Assembly (NCBI GenBank): GCA_934454525.1
Contig: CAKSFM010000014.1
Coordinates: 14,800-78,799 of the forward strand
Origin: an uncultured Clostridia bacterium
GTDB lineage: Bacteria > Bacillota > Clostridia > UMGS1883
Direction of reading: 5' to 3'
Length of the DNA stretch: 64,000 bases
Position numbers and translations under genes: made by a program. The notes below the pieces were generated by a model that was given only the letters and a program-made list of their open reading frames with translations, made no database searches and was not told the origin of the DNA. The stretch's first letter is position 1. Each line of letters begins with the position of its first letter. Shown here one piece after another: positions 8,641 through 17,842 of this stretch.

Positions 8641-11459
8641 AAAATATTATTATAAAAGGAGCAAGAGAGAATAATCTGAAAAACGTTGACCTTGAAATTC
8701 CGCGTGACAAGCTTGTTGTGTTCACGGGACTTTCGGGCAGCGGGAAAACCTCGCTTGCGTTCGACACGATTTTTGCCGAGGGGCAGCGGCGTTATGTTGA
8801 GTCACTTTCGTCATATGCACGTCAGTTCCTGGGTCAGATGGAAAAGCCGGATGTTGACTATATCGAGGGGCTCAGTCCGGCAATCAGTATTGACCAGAAA
8901 ACAACAAACAAAAATCCGCGTTCAACAGTCGGTACGGTTACGGAAATATACGATTATTTAAGGTTGTTGTTTGCGCGTGTGGGCGTTCCGCACTGCCCGA
9001 AGTGCGGCAAGGTCATAAACCGCCAGTCAATCGACCAGATTGTTGACCGTGTGCTTGCAATGCCGGAGGAGAGCCGTATTCAGATTCTTGCGCCCGTTAT
9101 CCGCGCGAAAAAGGGAGAGCACAGAAAAATTTTCGAAAGTGCAAGAAAAAGCGGTTATGTCCGTGTGCGTGTTGACGGAATAATATACGATTTAAGCGAA
9201 GAAATTGACCTTGACAAGCAGAAAAAGCACAGCATTGAAATAGTTGTTGACAGGCTTGTGCTGCGCGGAGATATTCGCAAGCGCCTTGCCGATTCGCTTG
9301 AAACGGCGCTGCACCTTGCAAACGGACTTTGCGCGGTACTGTGCGGTGAGGAGGTTTTCTCATTCAGCCAGAATTATGCCTGTGAAGATTGCGGAATAAG
9401 CCTTGAGGAGCTTTCCCCGAGAATGTTTTCTTTCAACAGTCCGTTCGGCGCGTGTCCGAAGTGCTCGGGTATCGGAGCTTTGAAAAGAATCGATCCGTCG
9501 CTTGTGCTTGTCAGCGATGAGCTGTCTGTTATGGAGGGCGCATTTCACGTCAGCGGATGGCGCGCTCCCGACAAGGAAGAAAGCGTTGCCAATGCATATT
9601 ACCGCGCACTGGCAAAAAAATATAATTTCAGTCTTGACGTTCCCGTGAAAAAGCTGCCTCAGAATATTATAGACATTATTCTTTTCGGCACAAACGGAGA
9701 GGAAATTGAGGTTGAATACAGAAAAAACGGACGGCGCACAGTTTACAGTACACCGTTTGAGGGATTGGTAAACAATCTTCAGCGCCGCTATGACGAAACG
9801 ACGAGCGAGTGGGCAAAGGCTGATATTGAAAGCCTTATGCGCGAAATCCCGTGCGATGCCTGCAAGGGAAAAAGACTGCGCCGCGAAAGCCTTGCCGTGA
9901 CCGTCGGCGGGAAAAATATTGACGAGGTATGCGGCTTATCTGTCACAAAAGCTGTAAAATTTTTCTCCGGGTTAAAATTCGGGAAAAAGGACTCGGTTAT
10001 TGCGGAACAGATACTCAAAGAGATTCTCGCAAGGCTGAAATTCCTTGAAAACGTTGGTTTGGAGTATCTCACAATGTCGCGCTCTGCCGGAACGCTTTCG
10101 GGCGGTGAGGCGCAGCGCATCCGTCTTGCAACGCAAATCGGTTCGGGACTGATGGGAGTTTTGTATATCCTTGACGAGCCGAGCATCGGGCTGCACCAGC
10201 GCGATAACGGCAAGCTGATTGCGGCGCTTAAAAACCTGCGCGATATGGGCAACACCCTGATTGTGGTTGAGCATGATGAGGAAACAATGCTCGAAGCGGA
10301 TTTCATTGTTGATGTCGGGCCCGGCGCCGGAGTGAACGGCGGAAAAATAGTTGCCTGCGGAACGGCGGAAGAAATCATGCAATGCCGCGAATCGATAACG
10401 GGCGACTATCTCAGCGGACGGAAGAAAATTGAAGTTCCCAAGCAGCGGCGCGAAAGAACGGAGCGCGTACTGAAAGTTATCGGAGCAAAGGAAAACAATC
10501 TTAAAAATATCAGTGTGGAAATTCCGCTCGGTCAGTTTGTGTGCGTGACGGGAGTGTCGGGCAGCGGAAAAAGTTCACTCATTAACGAGATTTTGTACAA
10601 GCATCTTGCATGCAGGCTTAACCGTGCGAAAATGATTCCCGGTAAATGCAAAGCAATTGAGGGAACGGACTTCCTCGACAAGGTTATTGCAATCGATCAG
10701 TCACCGATAGGGAGAACACCGCGGTCAAATCCTGCCACTTACACGGGCGTTTTCGGCGACATACGCGAGCTTTTTGCGCAAACTGCGGAGGCAAAGGCGC
10801 GCGGCTACAATGCCGGGCGGTTCAGCTTTAATGTGCGCGGAGGCAGATGCGAATCATGCAGCGGCGACGGCATTATAAAAATAGAAATGCACTTTCTTCC
10901 CGATGTTTATGTTCCGTGCGAGGTCTGCAAGGGCAAGCGATACAACCGCGAAACGCTTGATGTGACTTTCAAAGGAAAAAATATTTATGATGTTCTTGAC
11001 ATGACGGTTGATGAAGCGCTTGAGTTTTTTGCATCAATTCCGAAAATAAAGAACAAAATACAAACCATGCAGGACGTTGGACTGGGATATATAAAGCTCG
11101 GTCAGTCATCGACAACACTTTCCGGCGGCGAGGCGCAGCGCGTTAAACTGGCAACGGAACTGAGCAAGAGAAGCACCGGCAGAACGATATATATTCTTGA
11201 TGAGCCGACAACGGGTCTTCACAGCGCCGATGTTCACAAACTGATTGAGGTGCTTGAACGCCTTGTTGAGGGCGGAAACACAGTCCTTGTCATTGAACAC
11301 AATCTTGATGTTATTAAGACGGCGGATTATATTATCGACCTCGGTCCGGAGGGCGGAGAAAATGGCGGCACTCTTGTTGCCTGCGGAACGCCGGAAGAGG
11401 TTGCGGAGAACGAAAAGTCTTATACGGGAATGTTCCTTAAAAAAATACTTTCAGACTAA
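8637..11459 (+). CDS. uvrA: Excinuclease ABC subunit A
   Basis: UvrA is the ATP-dependent damage sensor that loads UvrB. It has two ABC ATPase modules. Walker A motifs are GLSGSGKTS (about 31-39) and GVSGSGKSS (about 637-645), signatures LSGGEAQR occur twice, and the zinc-binding CPKCGK and CESCSGDG/CEVCKG cysteine pairs are present. The 940-residue length is normal. ATG overlaps the uvrB stop (ATGA), so the two are coupled. The run continues into yabP/yabQ 57 bp downstream, with a hairpin between them. Confidence 0.97.
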   Translation: MKNIIIKGARENNLKNVDLEIPRDKLVVFTGLSGSGKTSLAFDTIFAEGQRRYVESLSSYARQFLGQMEKPDVDYIEGLSPAISIDQKTTNKNPRSTVGTVTEIYDYLRLLFARVGVPHCPKCGKVINRQSIDQIVDRVLAMPEESRIQILAPVIRAKKGEHRKIFESARKSGYVRVRVDGIIYDLSEEIDLDKQKKHSIEIVVDRLVLRGDIRKRLADSLETALHLANGLCAVLCGEEVFSFSQNYACEDCGISLEELSPRMFSFNSPFGACPKCSGIGALKRIDPSLVLVSDELSVMEGAFHVSGWRAPDKEESVANAYYRALAKKYNFSLDVPVKKLPQNIIDIILFGTNGEEIEVEYRKNGRRTVYSTPFEGLVNNLQRRYDETTSEWAKADIESLMREIPCDACKGKRLRRESLAVTVGGKNIDEVCGLSVTKAVKFFSGLKFGKKDSVIAEQILKEILARLKFLENVGLEYLTMSRSAGTLSGGEAQRIRLATQIGSGLMGVLYILDEPSIGLHQRDNGKLIAALKNLRDMGNTLIVVEHDEETMLEADFIVDVGPGAGVNGGKIVACGTAEEIMQCRESITGDYLSGRKKIEVPKQRRERTERVLKVIGAKENNLKNISVEIPLGQFVCVTGVSGSGKSSLINEILYKHLACRLNRAKMIPGKCKAIEGTDFLDKVIAIDQSPIGRTPRSNPATYTGVFGDIRELFAQTAEAKARGYNAGRFSFNVRGGRCESCSGDGIIKIEMHFLPDVYVPCEVCKGKRYNRETLDVTFKGKNIYDVLDMTVDEALEFFASIPKIKNKIQTMQDVGLGYIKLGQSSTTLSGGEAQRVKLATELSKRSTGRTIYILDEPTTGLHSADVHKLIEVLERLVEGGNTVLVIEHNLDVIKTADYIIDLGPEGGENGGTLVACGTPEEVAENEKSYTGMFLKKILSD

Positions 11460-11469
11460 ATAGAAGAAT

Positions 11470-11511
11470 AGCCCTCCCCGGAAGCGAATATAATTGTTCT
11501 GAGGGAGGGCT
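11470..11511 (+). promoter_or_regulatory. Hairpin between uvrA and yabP that includes the yabP ribosome site
   Basis: AGCCCTCCC (11470-11478) pairs perfectly with GGGAGGGCT (11503-11511), a 9-bp stem with a 24-base loop. The 3' arm is the yabP Shine-Dalgarno sequence, six bases from the ATG at 11517. There is no T-run, so it is not a normal terminator. It could mask the yabP ribosome site in read-through mRNA from uvrBA, leaving translation to a shorter sporulation transcript; that is inference. Confidence 0.5.
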
Positions 11512-11516
11512 TATCA

Positions 11517-11798
11517 ATGGAAGAAAAACAGATTTCTCCGAAGAAAAAGGGTAATATTATAATAGAAAACAGGCAGAATATGAGTGTTTCGGGAATAACC
11601 GATGTTGAAAGCTTTGACACGGATAAAATAATACTTCTCACACCCGACGGAACGCTGACCGTGACAGGGAGTGATATGCGCGTGAAAAAGCTCAGTGCGG
11701 AAAGCGGCGAGGCATTCATTGAGGGCGGAATAAACGGCTGCATATACACTGACGGCAAGCATGAAAAAGAGGGATTTCTGAGAAGGGTGCTTAAATGA
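11517..11798 (+). CDS. yabP: Sporulation protein YabP
   Basis: This 93-residue protein matches the YabP/YqfC family: a short basic N-terminus, then NRQNMSVSGITDVESFD, and ILLTPDGTLTVTGSDMRVKKLSAESGEAFIEG. In Bacillus, YabP is a mother-cell protein of the sigma-E regulon required for cortex formation together with YabQ. Here yabQ follows with a 4-bp overlap, which is the conserved arrangement. The location behind uvrBA is not the usual Bacillus neighbourhood (purR/spoVG side). Confidence 0.9.
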   Translation: MEEKQISPKKKGNIIIENRQNMSVSGITDVESFDTDKIILLTPDGTLTVTGSDMRVKKLSAESGEAFIEGGINGCIYTDGKHEKEGFLRRVLK

Positions 11799-12283
11799 CT
11801 GTTTCATCATCACAGCAGATGACTGTTTTTATTTTCAGTGTGCTTGCCGGAATCGGCTGCGGAGTGTTTTTTGATTTTCAGCGGAGCATAAGGCGTGTTT
11901 ACGGCAGCGGAGCTGTGCGCACGGCATTTCAGGATATGCTTTTTACGGCAGTGTGTGCGGCAGCGGCGGTTGCCGTCGGTTTTTGGAAAAACCTCGGGCA
12001 GGTGCGGTATTTCGAGCTGCTCGGAGCATCGGCAGGGGCGCTGATGTATTGTGCGCTGCTGAGCAGATTTGTCATGCGTATGTTCTGCGCTCTGCACAGA
12101 CTTTTCATAACGGTTATAATAAAGCCTCTTGCCGCGCTTGTGCGTTTGGCAATAATCCCGTTTCGCAGGGGCGCAGCACTGCTTAAAAGGCTGTGCGCAT
12201 TTTTGAACAGAAAAATACGCCTTACCGCAAAAAAACTTGCAAAGCGGAAAAGGAATATTAAAAAGCGCATTAATATGACATAA
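11795..12283 (+). CDS. yabQ: Spore cortex biosynthesis protein YabQ
   Basis: The 162-residue protein starts with a helix-rich membrane region (about residues 8-100), containing GIGCGVFFDFQRSIRR, typical of YabQ. It ends in a strongly basic tail (many Lys/Arg from residue 125 on), probably cytoplasmic. YabQ localises to the forespore outer membrane and is needed for cortex peptidoglycan. It overlaps yabP by 4 bp. Its TAA stop lies inside the 5' arm of the following bidirectional terminator. Confidence 0.88.
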   Translation: MTVSSSQQMTVFIFSVLAGIGCGVFFDFQRSIRRVYGSGAVRTAFQDMLFTAVCAAAAVAVGFWKNLGQVRYFELLGASAGALMYCALLSRFVMRMFCALHRLFITVIIKPLAALVRLAIIPFRRGAALLKRLCAFLNRKIRLTAKKLAKRKRNIKKRINMT

Positions 12284-12323
12284 TAAAACGGCTGACCAAA
12301 CTAACGGTCAGCCGTTTTATTAT
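12280..12323. terminator. Bidirectional terminator between yabQ and the GCS2-type ligase gene
   Basis: A perfect 18-bp inverted repeat (12280-12297 and 12306-12323, core ACGGCTGACC/GGTCAGCCGT) with an 8-base loop has A-rich and T-rich flanks on both strands, so it can stop both converging transcripts. The stop codons of both neighbouring genes lie within its arms. Confidence 0.9.
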
Positions 12324-13522
12324 GCCAGTATCAGCAGCTTTTCTTCGCCCTTGCCGCGCTTTTTAAGTGCCGAAAGAGCAATTTCACTCATATCGGAAAG
12401 CAGCTTTTCGCGCTCGCGTTCGGGTGCGATTTTATCCAAATCTCCGCCCTCCGCAACAATATCGCGAAGCTCGGAATTTGTGAGCTCGGTAGGGTTATCT
12501 TTAAAAAAGCGGTCAAGCCGCGCCTTTGCCGCCTGCGCGCTGTTCAGTATTCCGAGGTTGAACGCCGGCGGTGCAAATGGGCGGTCAAGCGGCTGAGTGC
12601 AGTCTCCGCGCACTTCAAGCGTGCCGCGGCTTGTAATCTCAACCGAGCGGAACGAAAGGTAACATTCAATATCCTCGGTACGTGCGCCATACTTCGGGTT
12701 TTCGAAATATTCCTTTATCGGCACGGGTTTGAAATATTCATATTTTCCGTTCCTGATTCTGTTAAACATTCCCTTTTTCAAAAAGAATGAAACAATATCT
12801 TCAACTGTTTCAAAGCTCTCATCAACTTTGCCTGTTATACCCGGACAATTGGAAAAACCGCTTTTTTCCCAAAGATAATCACGGAAAATGCGGTATCCGC
12901 GTCCGTCAAAATCTGGCGAATTTGCGAACAGCAGTGCACGGACAAGGTCAAGGCGCGTAAAAAGCGTGTACATATACGGCAGTACATCCGCGCTGACATC
13001 AAGGTGCGTTTGAACGGAGGAAAGAAATGCCGGGAAATCGGGATAGCTGTGCGCACCGGGGAAATCGTGCAGGAAACCGCGCACCATGTCGTACGTTGCA
13101 AACGGAACGTGATTGACGGAAATATTGTGAAAATTCGGATTCGTTCCGCGCCCGATAAGTGCGTGTGACTTTTTTGCAAAATAATTCTGTGCTTCATCAA
13201 ACAGGCGGCGATATCGGTCATAAATTGTGCAGAGATTGCTGCCGTACTGCATGGAAAATTCAAAATTGTTATATGAATTGTCGAAGCTCACGCAGTCGCC
13301 GTCCTCATTTTCCATGAAAAGCTTTTCACCGTGTGTGCCGAAAAGCACACAGTGAAAACCGTGTGCTTCAAAATGATTCAGAACGGAAGCGGCAAACTCA
13401 ACGTCAATATCACCGCCCGACTCGTTAATCAGCGGATATTCAAGCTCCGTTCCGATATTATTTGATGTTTTCCCGACAAACGGCTGAATAAACCGATTGC
13501 GGATAATCTTTTCGGCATCCAT
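12320..13522 (-). CDS. Glutamate-cysteine ligase family (GCS2-like) protein
   Basis: The 400-residue protein resembles the GCS2 class of carboxylate-amine ligases: NNIGTELEYPLIN near the N-terminus (the conserved GxExE-type metal site, here GTELEYP), NYNNFEFSMQYG, HNISVNHVPF and, near residue 310, RSVEITSRGTLEVRGDCTQP. This fold makes gamma-glutamyl or related amide bonds with ATP; whether this member makes gamma-glutamylcysteine cannot be told from the sequence. It lies 2 bp after glyQS and is probably co-transcribed with it. Confidence 0.65.
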   Translation of the reverse strand: MDAEKIIRNRFIQPFVGKTSNNIGTELEYPLINESGGDIDVEFAASVLNHFEAHGFHCVLFGTHGEKLFMENEDGDCVSFDNSYNNFEFSMQYGSNLCTIYDRYRRLFDEAQNYFAKKSHALIGRGTNPNFHNISVNHVPFATYDMVRGFLHDFPGAHSYPDFPAFLSSVQTHLDVSADVLPYMYTLFTRLDLVRALLFANSPDFDGRGYRIFRDYLWEKSGFSNCPGITGKVDESFETVEDIVSFFLKKGMFNRIRNGKYEYFKPVPIKEYFENPKYGARTEDIECYLSFRSVEITSRGTLEVRGDCTQPLDRPFAPPAFNLGILNSAQAAKARLDRFFKDNPTELTNSELRDIVAEGGDLDKIAPEREREKLLSDMSEIALSALKKRGKGEEKLLILA

Positions 13523-13524
13523 AA

Positions 13525-14916
13525 TTAAAACTCCAGCATCTCAGCCATGAAAGCGTCAAGCTCTTCAATCTTAATGCGCTTCTGCTCCATGGTGTCACGG
13601 TCGCGCACCGTCACGCAGCCGTCCTCAAGTGTGTCAAAGTCAACCGTGATGCAAACGGGTGTTCCGATTTCGTCCTGACGGCGGTAACGCTTGCCAATTG
13701 AACCGGCGTCGTCATATTCACAGGGGTATTTTTTAATAAGCTCGCTGTAAATCTCGCCTGCTTTTTCGCCGAGCTTTTTGGAAAGCGGAAGAACCGCAGC
13801 CTTAACCGGCGCAAGAACGGGAGAGAGGCGAAGAACAACTCTTGTGTCACCCTCGGCGATTGTTTCCTCATCGTAAGCGTCGCACAGAAGCGCCAGCGCA
13901 ACGCGGTCTGCACCGAGCGACGGCTCGATAACATAGGGAATATATCTTTCATTTGTAACCGTGTCGATATATTCCATGCTCTCGCCGCTGTGATTCTGGT
14001 GCTGCGTAAGGTCAAAGTCGGTTCTGTCGGCAACACCCCAAAGCTCGCCCCAGCCGAACGGGAACAGAAACTCAATGTCGGTGGTTGCATTGGAATAATG
14101 ACTCAGCTCCTCGGGACTGTGGTCACGCAGACGTATATTTTCTTCTTTCATGCCGAGCGAAAGCAGGAAGTTTTTGCAGTAATCCTTCCAGTATGCAAAC
14201 CATTCAAGGTCTGTGCCGGGCTTGCAGAAAAATTCAAGCTCCATCTGCTCAAATTCACGCGTGCGGAATGTGAAGTTTCCGGGGGTGATTTCGTTTCTGA
14301 ACGATTTACCGACCTGACCCACGCCGAACGGAATCTTTTTCCTTGTGGTGCGGGCAATGTTTTTGAAGTTTACGAAAATTCCCTGTGCCGTTTCGGGGCG
14401 GAGGAATATTTCGGATTTTGCATCCTCCGTAACACCCTGGAACGTTTTAAACATAAGGTTGAATTTGCGGATATCCGTGAAGTTATGAGCGCCGCACACA
14501 GGGCAGTTAATGCCGTTGTCATCGATGAATTTAATCATCTTGTCGCTGCTCCAGCCGTCAACCACGATTTCCTCGCCTTTTTCACGGCAGTAGTCCTCAA
14601 TGAGCTTATCTGCACGGTGGCGCGATTTGCAGGACTTGCAGTCCATCAGAGGGTCGGAAAAGCCGCCTACATGACCGCTTGCAACCCATGTCTGCGGATT
14701 CATGAGTATTGCACTGTCAAGCCCGACATTGTACGGACTTTGCTGCACAAATTTTTTCCACCATGCGCGCTTAACGTTGTTTTTGTATTCAACGCCGAGC
14801 GGACCGTAATCCCAAGTGTTCGCAAGACCGCCGTAAATTTCGCTTCCTGCGTAAACATAGCCGCGGCTTTTGCAAAGCGCAACGATTTTATCCATTGTCT
14901 TATCCTGATTATTCAT
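13525..14916 (-). CDS. glyQS: Glycyl-tRNA synthetase (single-chain, eukaryote/archaea-like type)
   Basis: Class II synthetase of about 463 residues charging tRNA-Gly. The N-terminus reads DKIVALCKSRGYVYAGSEIYGG. The zinc-type cysteines (CKSCKSR, CPVCG), motif 2 around FRNEITPGNFTFRTREFEQME and the C-terminal anticodon-binding domain (from about residue 360) are present. This is the homodimeric type, unlike the alpha2beta2 GlyQ/GlyS of many bacteria. I choose ATG 14916 (MNNQDK) because AAAGGGG lies 7 bases upstream; the ORF extends to 14961 without a ribosome site. No T-box leader fits in the 94 bp upstream. Confidence 0.95.
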   Translation of the reverse strand: MNNQDKTMDKIVALCKSRGYVYAGSEIYGGLANTWDYGPLGVEYKNNVKRAWWKKFVQQSPYNVGLDSAILMNPQTWVASGHVGGFSDPLMDCKSCKSRHRADKLIEDYCREKGEEIVVDGWSSDKMIKFIDDNGINCPVCGAHNFTDIRKFNLMFKTFQGVTEDAKSEIFLRPETAQGIFVNFKNIARTTRKKIPFGVGQVGKSFRNEITPGNFTFRTREFEQMELEFFCKPGTDLEWFAYWKDYCKNFLLSLGMKEENIRLRDHSPEELSHYSNATTDIEFLFPFGWGELWGVADRTDFDLTQHQNHSGESMEYIDTVTNERYIPYVIEPSLGADRVALALLCDAYDEETIAEGDTRVVLRLSPVLAPVKAAVLPLSKKLGEKAGEIYSELIKKYPCEYDDAGSIGKRYRRQDEIGTPVCITVDFDTLEDGCVTVRDRDTMEQKRIKIEELDAFMAEMLEF

Positions 14917-15010
14917 CCAAACAACCCCTTTGCCGTAATTGCATTGTATATATAGAATCATTTTACATCAATACGGCGCGTTTGTCAAACAATTTGTCGG
15001 GAAAATTATT

Positions 15011-15898
15011 TCAATTTTGAGAATCTAAATAGATGATATCTCCGGTTTCGATATTTACTTTGCACTTACGCGGATTACGCTCATCCGGGTCATCATAATG
15101 CACTGTGTAAACATATCCGTCTTCAACATAAAACAAAGGTCCGTTTTTCTGGTAGTATCCCGAATAACCCGAAATCTTTATTTCATTACCTTTCTTTCGT
15201 ATGATAAGATTAGACGGATTCGGTCCCCACCGGTTTCCTTTTGTCGAAAGCGTTACCGTAATATCGCCGTTTTTATAGTACGTATAGTTGCTTACCGAGC
15301 AATATGCAGTTCTGCCCTCCTCATCTTTATAAATATAGGAATCTCCGTTTGCAGTATATGCATACGTGTCAGTATACAGCTTAAAGTCCTCTCCGTCAAA
15401 AGTATGATACCAACCGAAATCCGTCATGATTTCCCACGTCAGCGGCATGTATAAAATGTTTTTATAAAACATAAAAGGATGGCTGCCCGCGTCTGTGTAC
15501 ATTTTGCCCTCTGTTTTTATGTCAAACGGGGATAAACGCCATAGTTCAATACTGTCGTCTTTTTTCCTGACGGTGCTGTACTCCCTCGGAAGTAAGTTTG
15601 TATTTTTATGAATCTCAACAGTATTATCTTTGATTTCAATGTTGATTCCCAACAAATTTAAATTAAAATATGTCAGTGGAATATATATTATTCCCTGTCT
15701 GAAAAATACGGGGTATTCAAGCTCGCGTCTTACAAAAACAGGATATTCTAAATTTGTTTCGGTAAATACAACGTCATTGACGGATACATTAAATGGGATT
15801 GTTTCTGCCGAAAAATAATTTTCGGCAGAAACGGTTGATTGTGATAATGTACAGAATACGGTTACATAAAGCAGTAAGAGCCCAATATGTTTTTTCAT
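15011..15898 (-). CDS. Secreted protein of a tandem paralogue family, copy 1 (stalk-like repeat domains)
   Basis: About 295 residues with a signal peptide (KKHIGLLLLYVTVFCTLS, cleavage near SAENY). Two related segments follow: an N-terminal one containing EYPVFFRQGIIYIPLTYFNL and a second containing HPFMFYKNILYMPLTWEIM. The pattern 'YP-hydrophobic-xY-K/N-x-I-x-Y-x-PLT' resembles the copper amine oxidase N-terminal (stalk) domain repeats of Clostridia, but that match is by eye. No catalytic motif is seen. The ATG at 15898 follows GAGGTG. Two paralogues lie immediately upstream; base composition is more AT-rich than in glyQS. Confidence 0.6.
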   Translation of the reverse strand: MKKHIGLLLLYVTVFCTLSQSTVSAENYFSAETIPFNVSVNDVVFTETNLEYPVFVRRELEYPVFFRQGIIYIPLTYFNLNLLGINIEIKDNTVEIHKNTNLLPREYSTVRKKDDSIELWRLSPFDIKTEGKMYTDAGSHPFMFYKNILYMPLTWEIMTDFGWYHTFDGEDFKLYTDTYAYTANGDSYIYKDEEGRTAYCSVSNYTYYKNGDITVTLSTKGNRWGPNPSNLIIRKKGNEIKISGYSGYYQKNGPLFYVEDGYVYTVHYDDPDERNPRKCKVNIETGDIIYLDSQN

Positions 15899-15943
15899 AA
15901 AACCAAAACACCTCAATTAAACAAAATATTTACTGAAAAAAGT

Positions 15944-16876
15944 TTATTCTTCCTTTATTTCTATGATTTCTCCGTTCCTAACATCAACGGTCAAATATAT
16001 GTTTACTCCTATATATTCTCCGTTTATTTCAGTTTTCTTAACAGCCGGCATTTTCAAAATTCCCCCCGGCTCAAGTATAGCATTATTATTTTCGTCATAT
16101 ATAATATCTTTGCCTGTTGTTGTTTTTCTGTTGAAATAATAATCTGCTCCATGGAACGGAATTACTTTTTTTATTTCTTCCTGTCCGACTTTTTTATACC
16201 TGAATTCCGTACCTTCAAAAGTAGACATCGGATATGCTGCATATTCATTCTGAGTATAAATATATTCCGGAGGGAAGAATTTCGGCGGGGAATTATAGCC
16301 GACAATACTGCTGTAATTACTATCCCAAATTGGCTTGTTGGGGCTTTTGGTATCGACTTCCAGACCTGTTTCCGGGGAAAATGTTAAATTCCAGTCAAGC
16401 TCTTTTATCGCTATATCACAGGTTAACGGTAAATACAAAACGTTTTTATAGTTTATGACAGGGTATTCTCTTTCGGAGTTTTTTATATCATAGCGTTTGT
16501 TCCATTGATTGACCACTATCAAATTTTCCTGAATTGCAGCCTTTGTGATTTTTTCGTTTGAAGGGTACGGAACATAATTATTTGCTGTTATTTTATCAAG
16601 CCCCACAAAAATGCTTCCTATCTTTTTATCGGCAATTTTGTAATCGGGATAAAACTCCACTCTCAGACCGACAAAGCTATTCATATTGAATGTTGTCGGC
16701 AGATAAACGATATCTTTATAAAATAAAAGCGGATATTCTTCATCGCCGCCTATTTTTTGCTCATTTATAACAACTTTGAAAGGAACTCTGCTTACTTTTA
16801 TGTCTGCCCCCGCAGCCAAAACAGAACCGGGAATAAATAATGCTGATATAATCAATAATAATAAAATTTTTTTCAT
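15944..16876 (-). CDS. Secreted protein of a tandem paralogue family, copy 2
   Basis: The 310-residue protein has a clear signal peptide (KKILLLLIISALFIPGSVLA then AGADIK). Repeat 1 (about residues 33-80) holds VPFKVVINEQKIGG and YPLLFYKDIVYLPTTF; repeat 2 (about 140-175) holds YPVINYKNVLYLPLTCDI followed by LDWNLTF. The C-terminal part (ending VDVRNGEIIEIKEE) is shared with copies 1 and 3, which also end in an 'EDGxV / DLESGxV'-like strand. Function unknown; an extracellular binding or structural role is inferred. It lies 45 bp from each flanking copy, so the three look like one operon. Confidence 0.6.
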   Translation of the reverse strand: MKKILLLLIISALFIPGSVLAAGADIKVSRVPFKVVINEQKIGGDEEYPLLFYKDIVYLPTTFNMNSFVGLRVEFYPDYKIADKKIGSIFVGLDKITANNYVPYPSNEKITKAAIQENLIVVNQWNKRYDIKNSEREYPVINYKNVLYLPLTCDIAIKELDWNLTFSPETGLEVDTKSPNKPIWDSNYSSIVGYNSPPKFFPPEYIYTQNEYAAYPMSTFEGTEFRYKKVGQEEIKKVIPFHGADYYFNRKTTTGKDIIYDENNNAILEPGGILKMPAVKKTEINGEYIGVNIYLTVDVRNGEIIEIKEE

Positions 16877-16921
16877 TCTTTATCCTCCCGCATATGGTCT
16901 TTCGTAATATGAATTTCTTTT

Positions 16922-17842
16922 TCAGTTCAAAACTTCAGTGTTCAAAACAACTCCGCTTTCCAAATCGATGGTTACAAGGACGTTAGCTAATCCAAAATCT
17001 TTTTTCATGCACATTATTTCAAAAATGCTTCCGTCTATTTTGGGAGGTATTTCTGCTTGTGTCTCCCATCCGTCATTTATATACATGCGATTAAAATAGT
17101 TTATTTTGCCTTTTAATTGCTCTGTTAAATGATATTCTTTTGTTTCATTTCCTGATACCCATAAGAGGTTACCGCCATAATAAATATCTTTATCATAACG
17201 TACATAGCAATGTTCTCCCAAAACATATTCGCTTGCGTTTGATCCCGGCATGTTAGTGTTAAAAAGCTTTTGATTAGGACCGTGAGGCCTTATCGCTCCG
17301 GTACTGTTTATAACAAGACCGCTGTCGTGACCGAAAGAATAATCCCAATCTAATAATGTATGCGTTATCTCCCATGTCAAAGGAAGATAGGTAACGCCGT
17401 TAAAGTTAATAATGGGATATCGGGAACTGTTGTCATACTCATTTTCATCGAACATAATATACGTATGATAATCCGGAACTACAGCCTTATAAGAACCCCT
17501 GTTTTTCTTTTTTTTCAGGTATTGACCTAATTCCGAAGCAGTCCTTTCCTCGCTCCCGACATGCAGAATCATTTCACCTTTATAACGCCATGGCTGTGTA
17601 CTCATGCGAAATGTAATACTAAGCCCCATAAACTCTGCAAAATCATACGTTATAGGCATATAGGTAATATCATTATATAGCAAAAACGGGTACTCACTGT
17701 AGCGGCTGTTATATTCAACTCCGTTTACTGTCACAGAAAAGCTCGGTATCGACACCTTTACGTGCCTGTTCTCTGCAGCTGCAAAAGAAGGTGAACCAAA
17801 ACAAAATAAAACACATAAAGCAAAAAGTATACTCTTTTTCAA
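16922..17842 (-). CDS. Secreted protein of a tandem paralogue family, copy 3
   Basis: The 306-residue protein begins with a signal peptide (KKSILFALCVLFCFGSPSFA, cleavage before AENRH). Repeat 1 contains IPSFSVTVNGVEY and YPFLLYNDITYMPITYDF; repeat 2 contains YPIINFNGVTYLPLTWEI and LDWDYSF. It is the promoter-proximal copy of three. The three share layout but are clearly diverged, so the duplication is not recent. No lipobox, LPXTG or SLH anchor is visible. Function not recognised. Confidence 0.6.
   Translation of the reverse strand: MKKSILFALCVLFCFGSPSFAAAENRHVKVSIPSFSVTVNGVEYNSRYSEYPFLLYNDITYMPITYDFAEFMGLSITFRMSTQPWRYKGEMILHVGSEERTASELGQYLKKKKNRGSYKAVVPDYHTYIMFDENEYDNSSRYPIINFNGVTYLPLTWEITHTLLDWDYSFGHDSGLVINSTGAIRPHGPNQKLFNTNMPGSNASEYVLGEHCYVRYDKDIYYGGNLLWVSGNETKEYHLTEQLKGKINYFNRMYINDGWETQAEIPPKIDGSIFEIMCMKKDFGLANVLVTIDLESGVVLNTEVLN

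Noticed and set aside
14917..15010. T-box leader before glyQS
   Set aside because: The space is only 94 bp and no AGGTGG-type core or AGAGA region is present.
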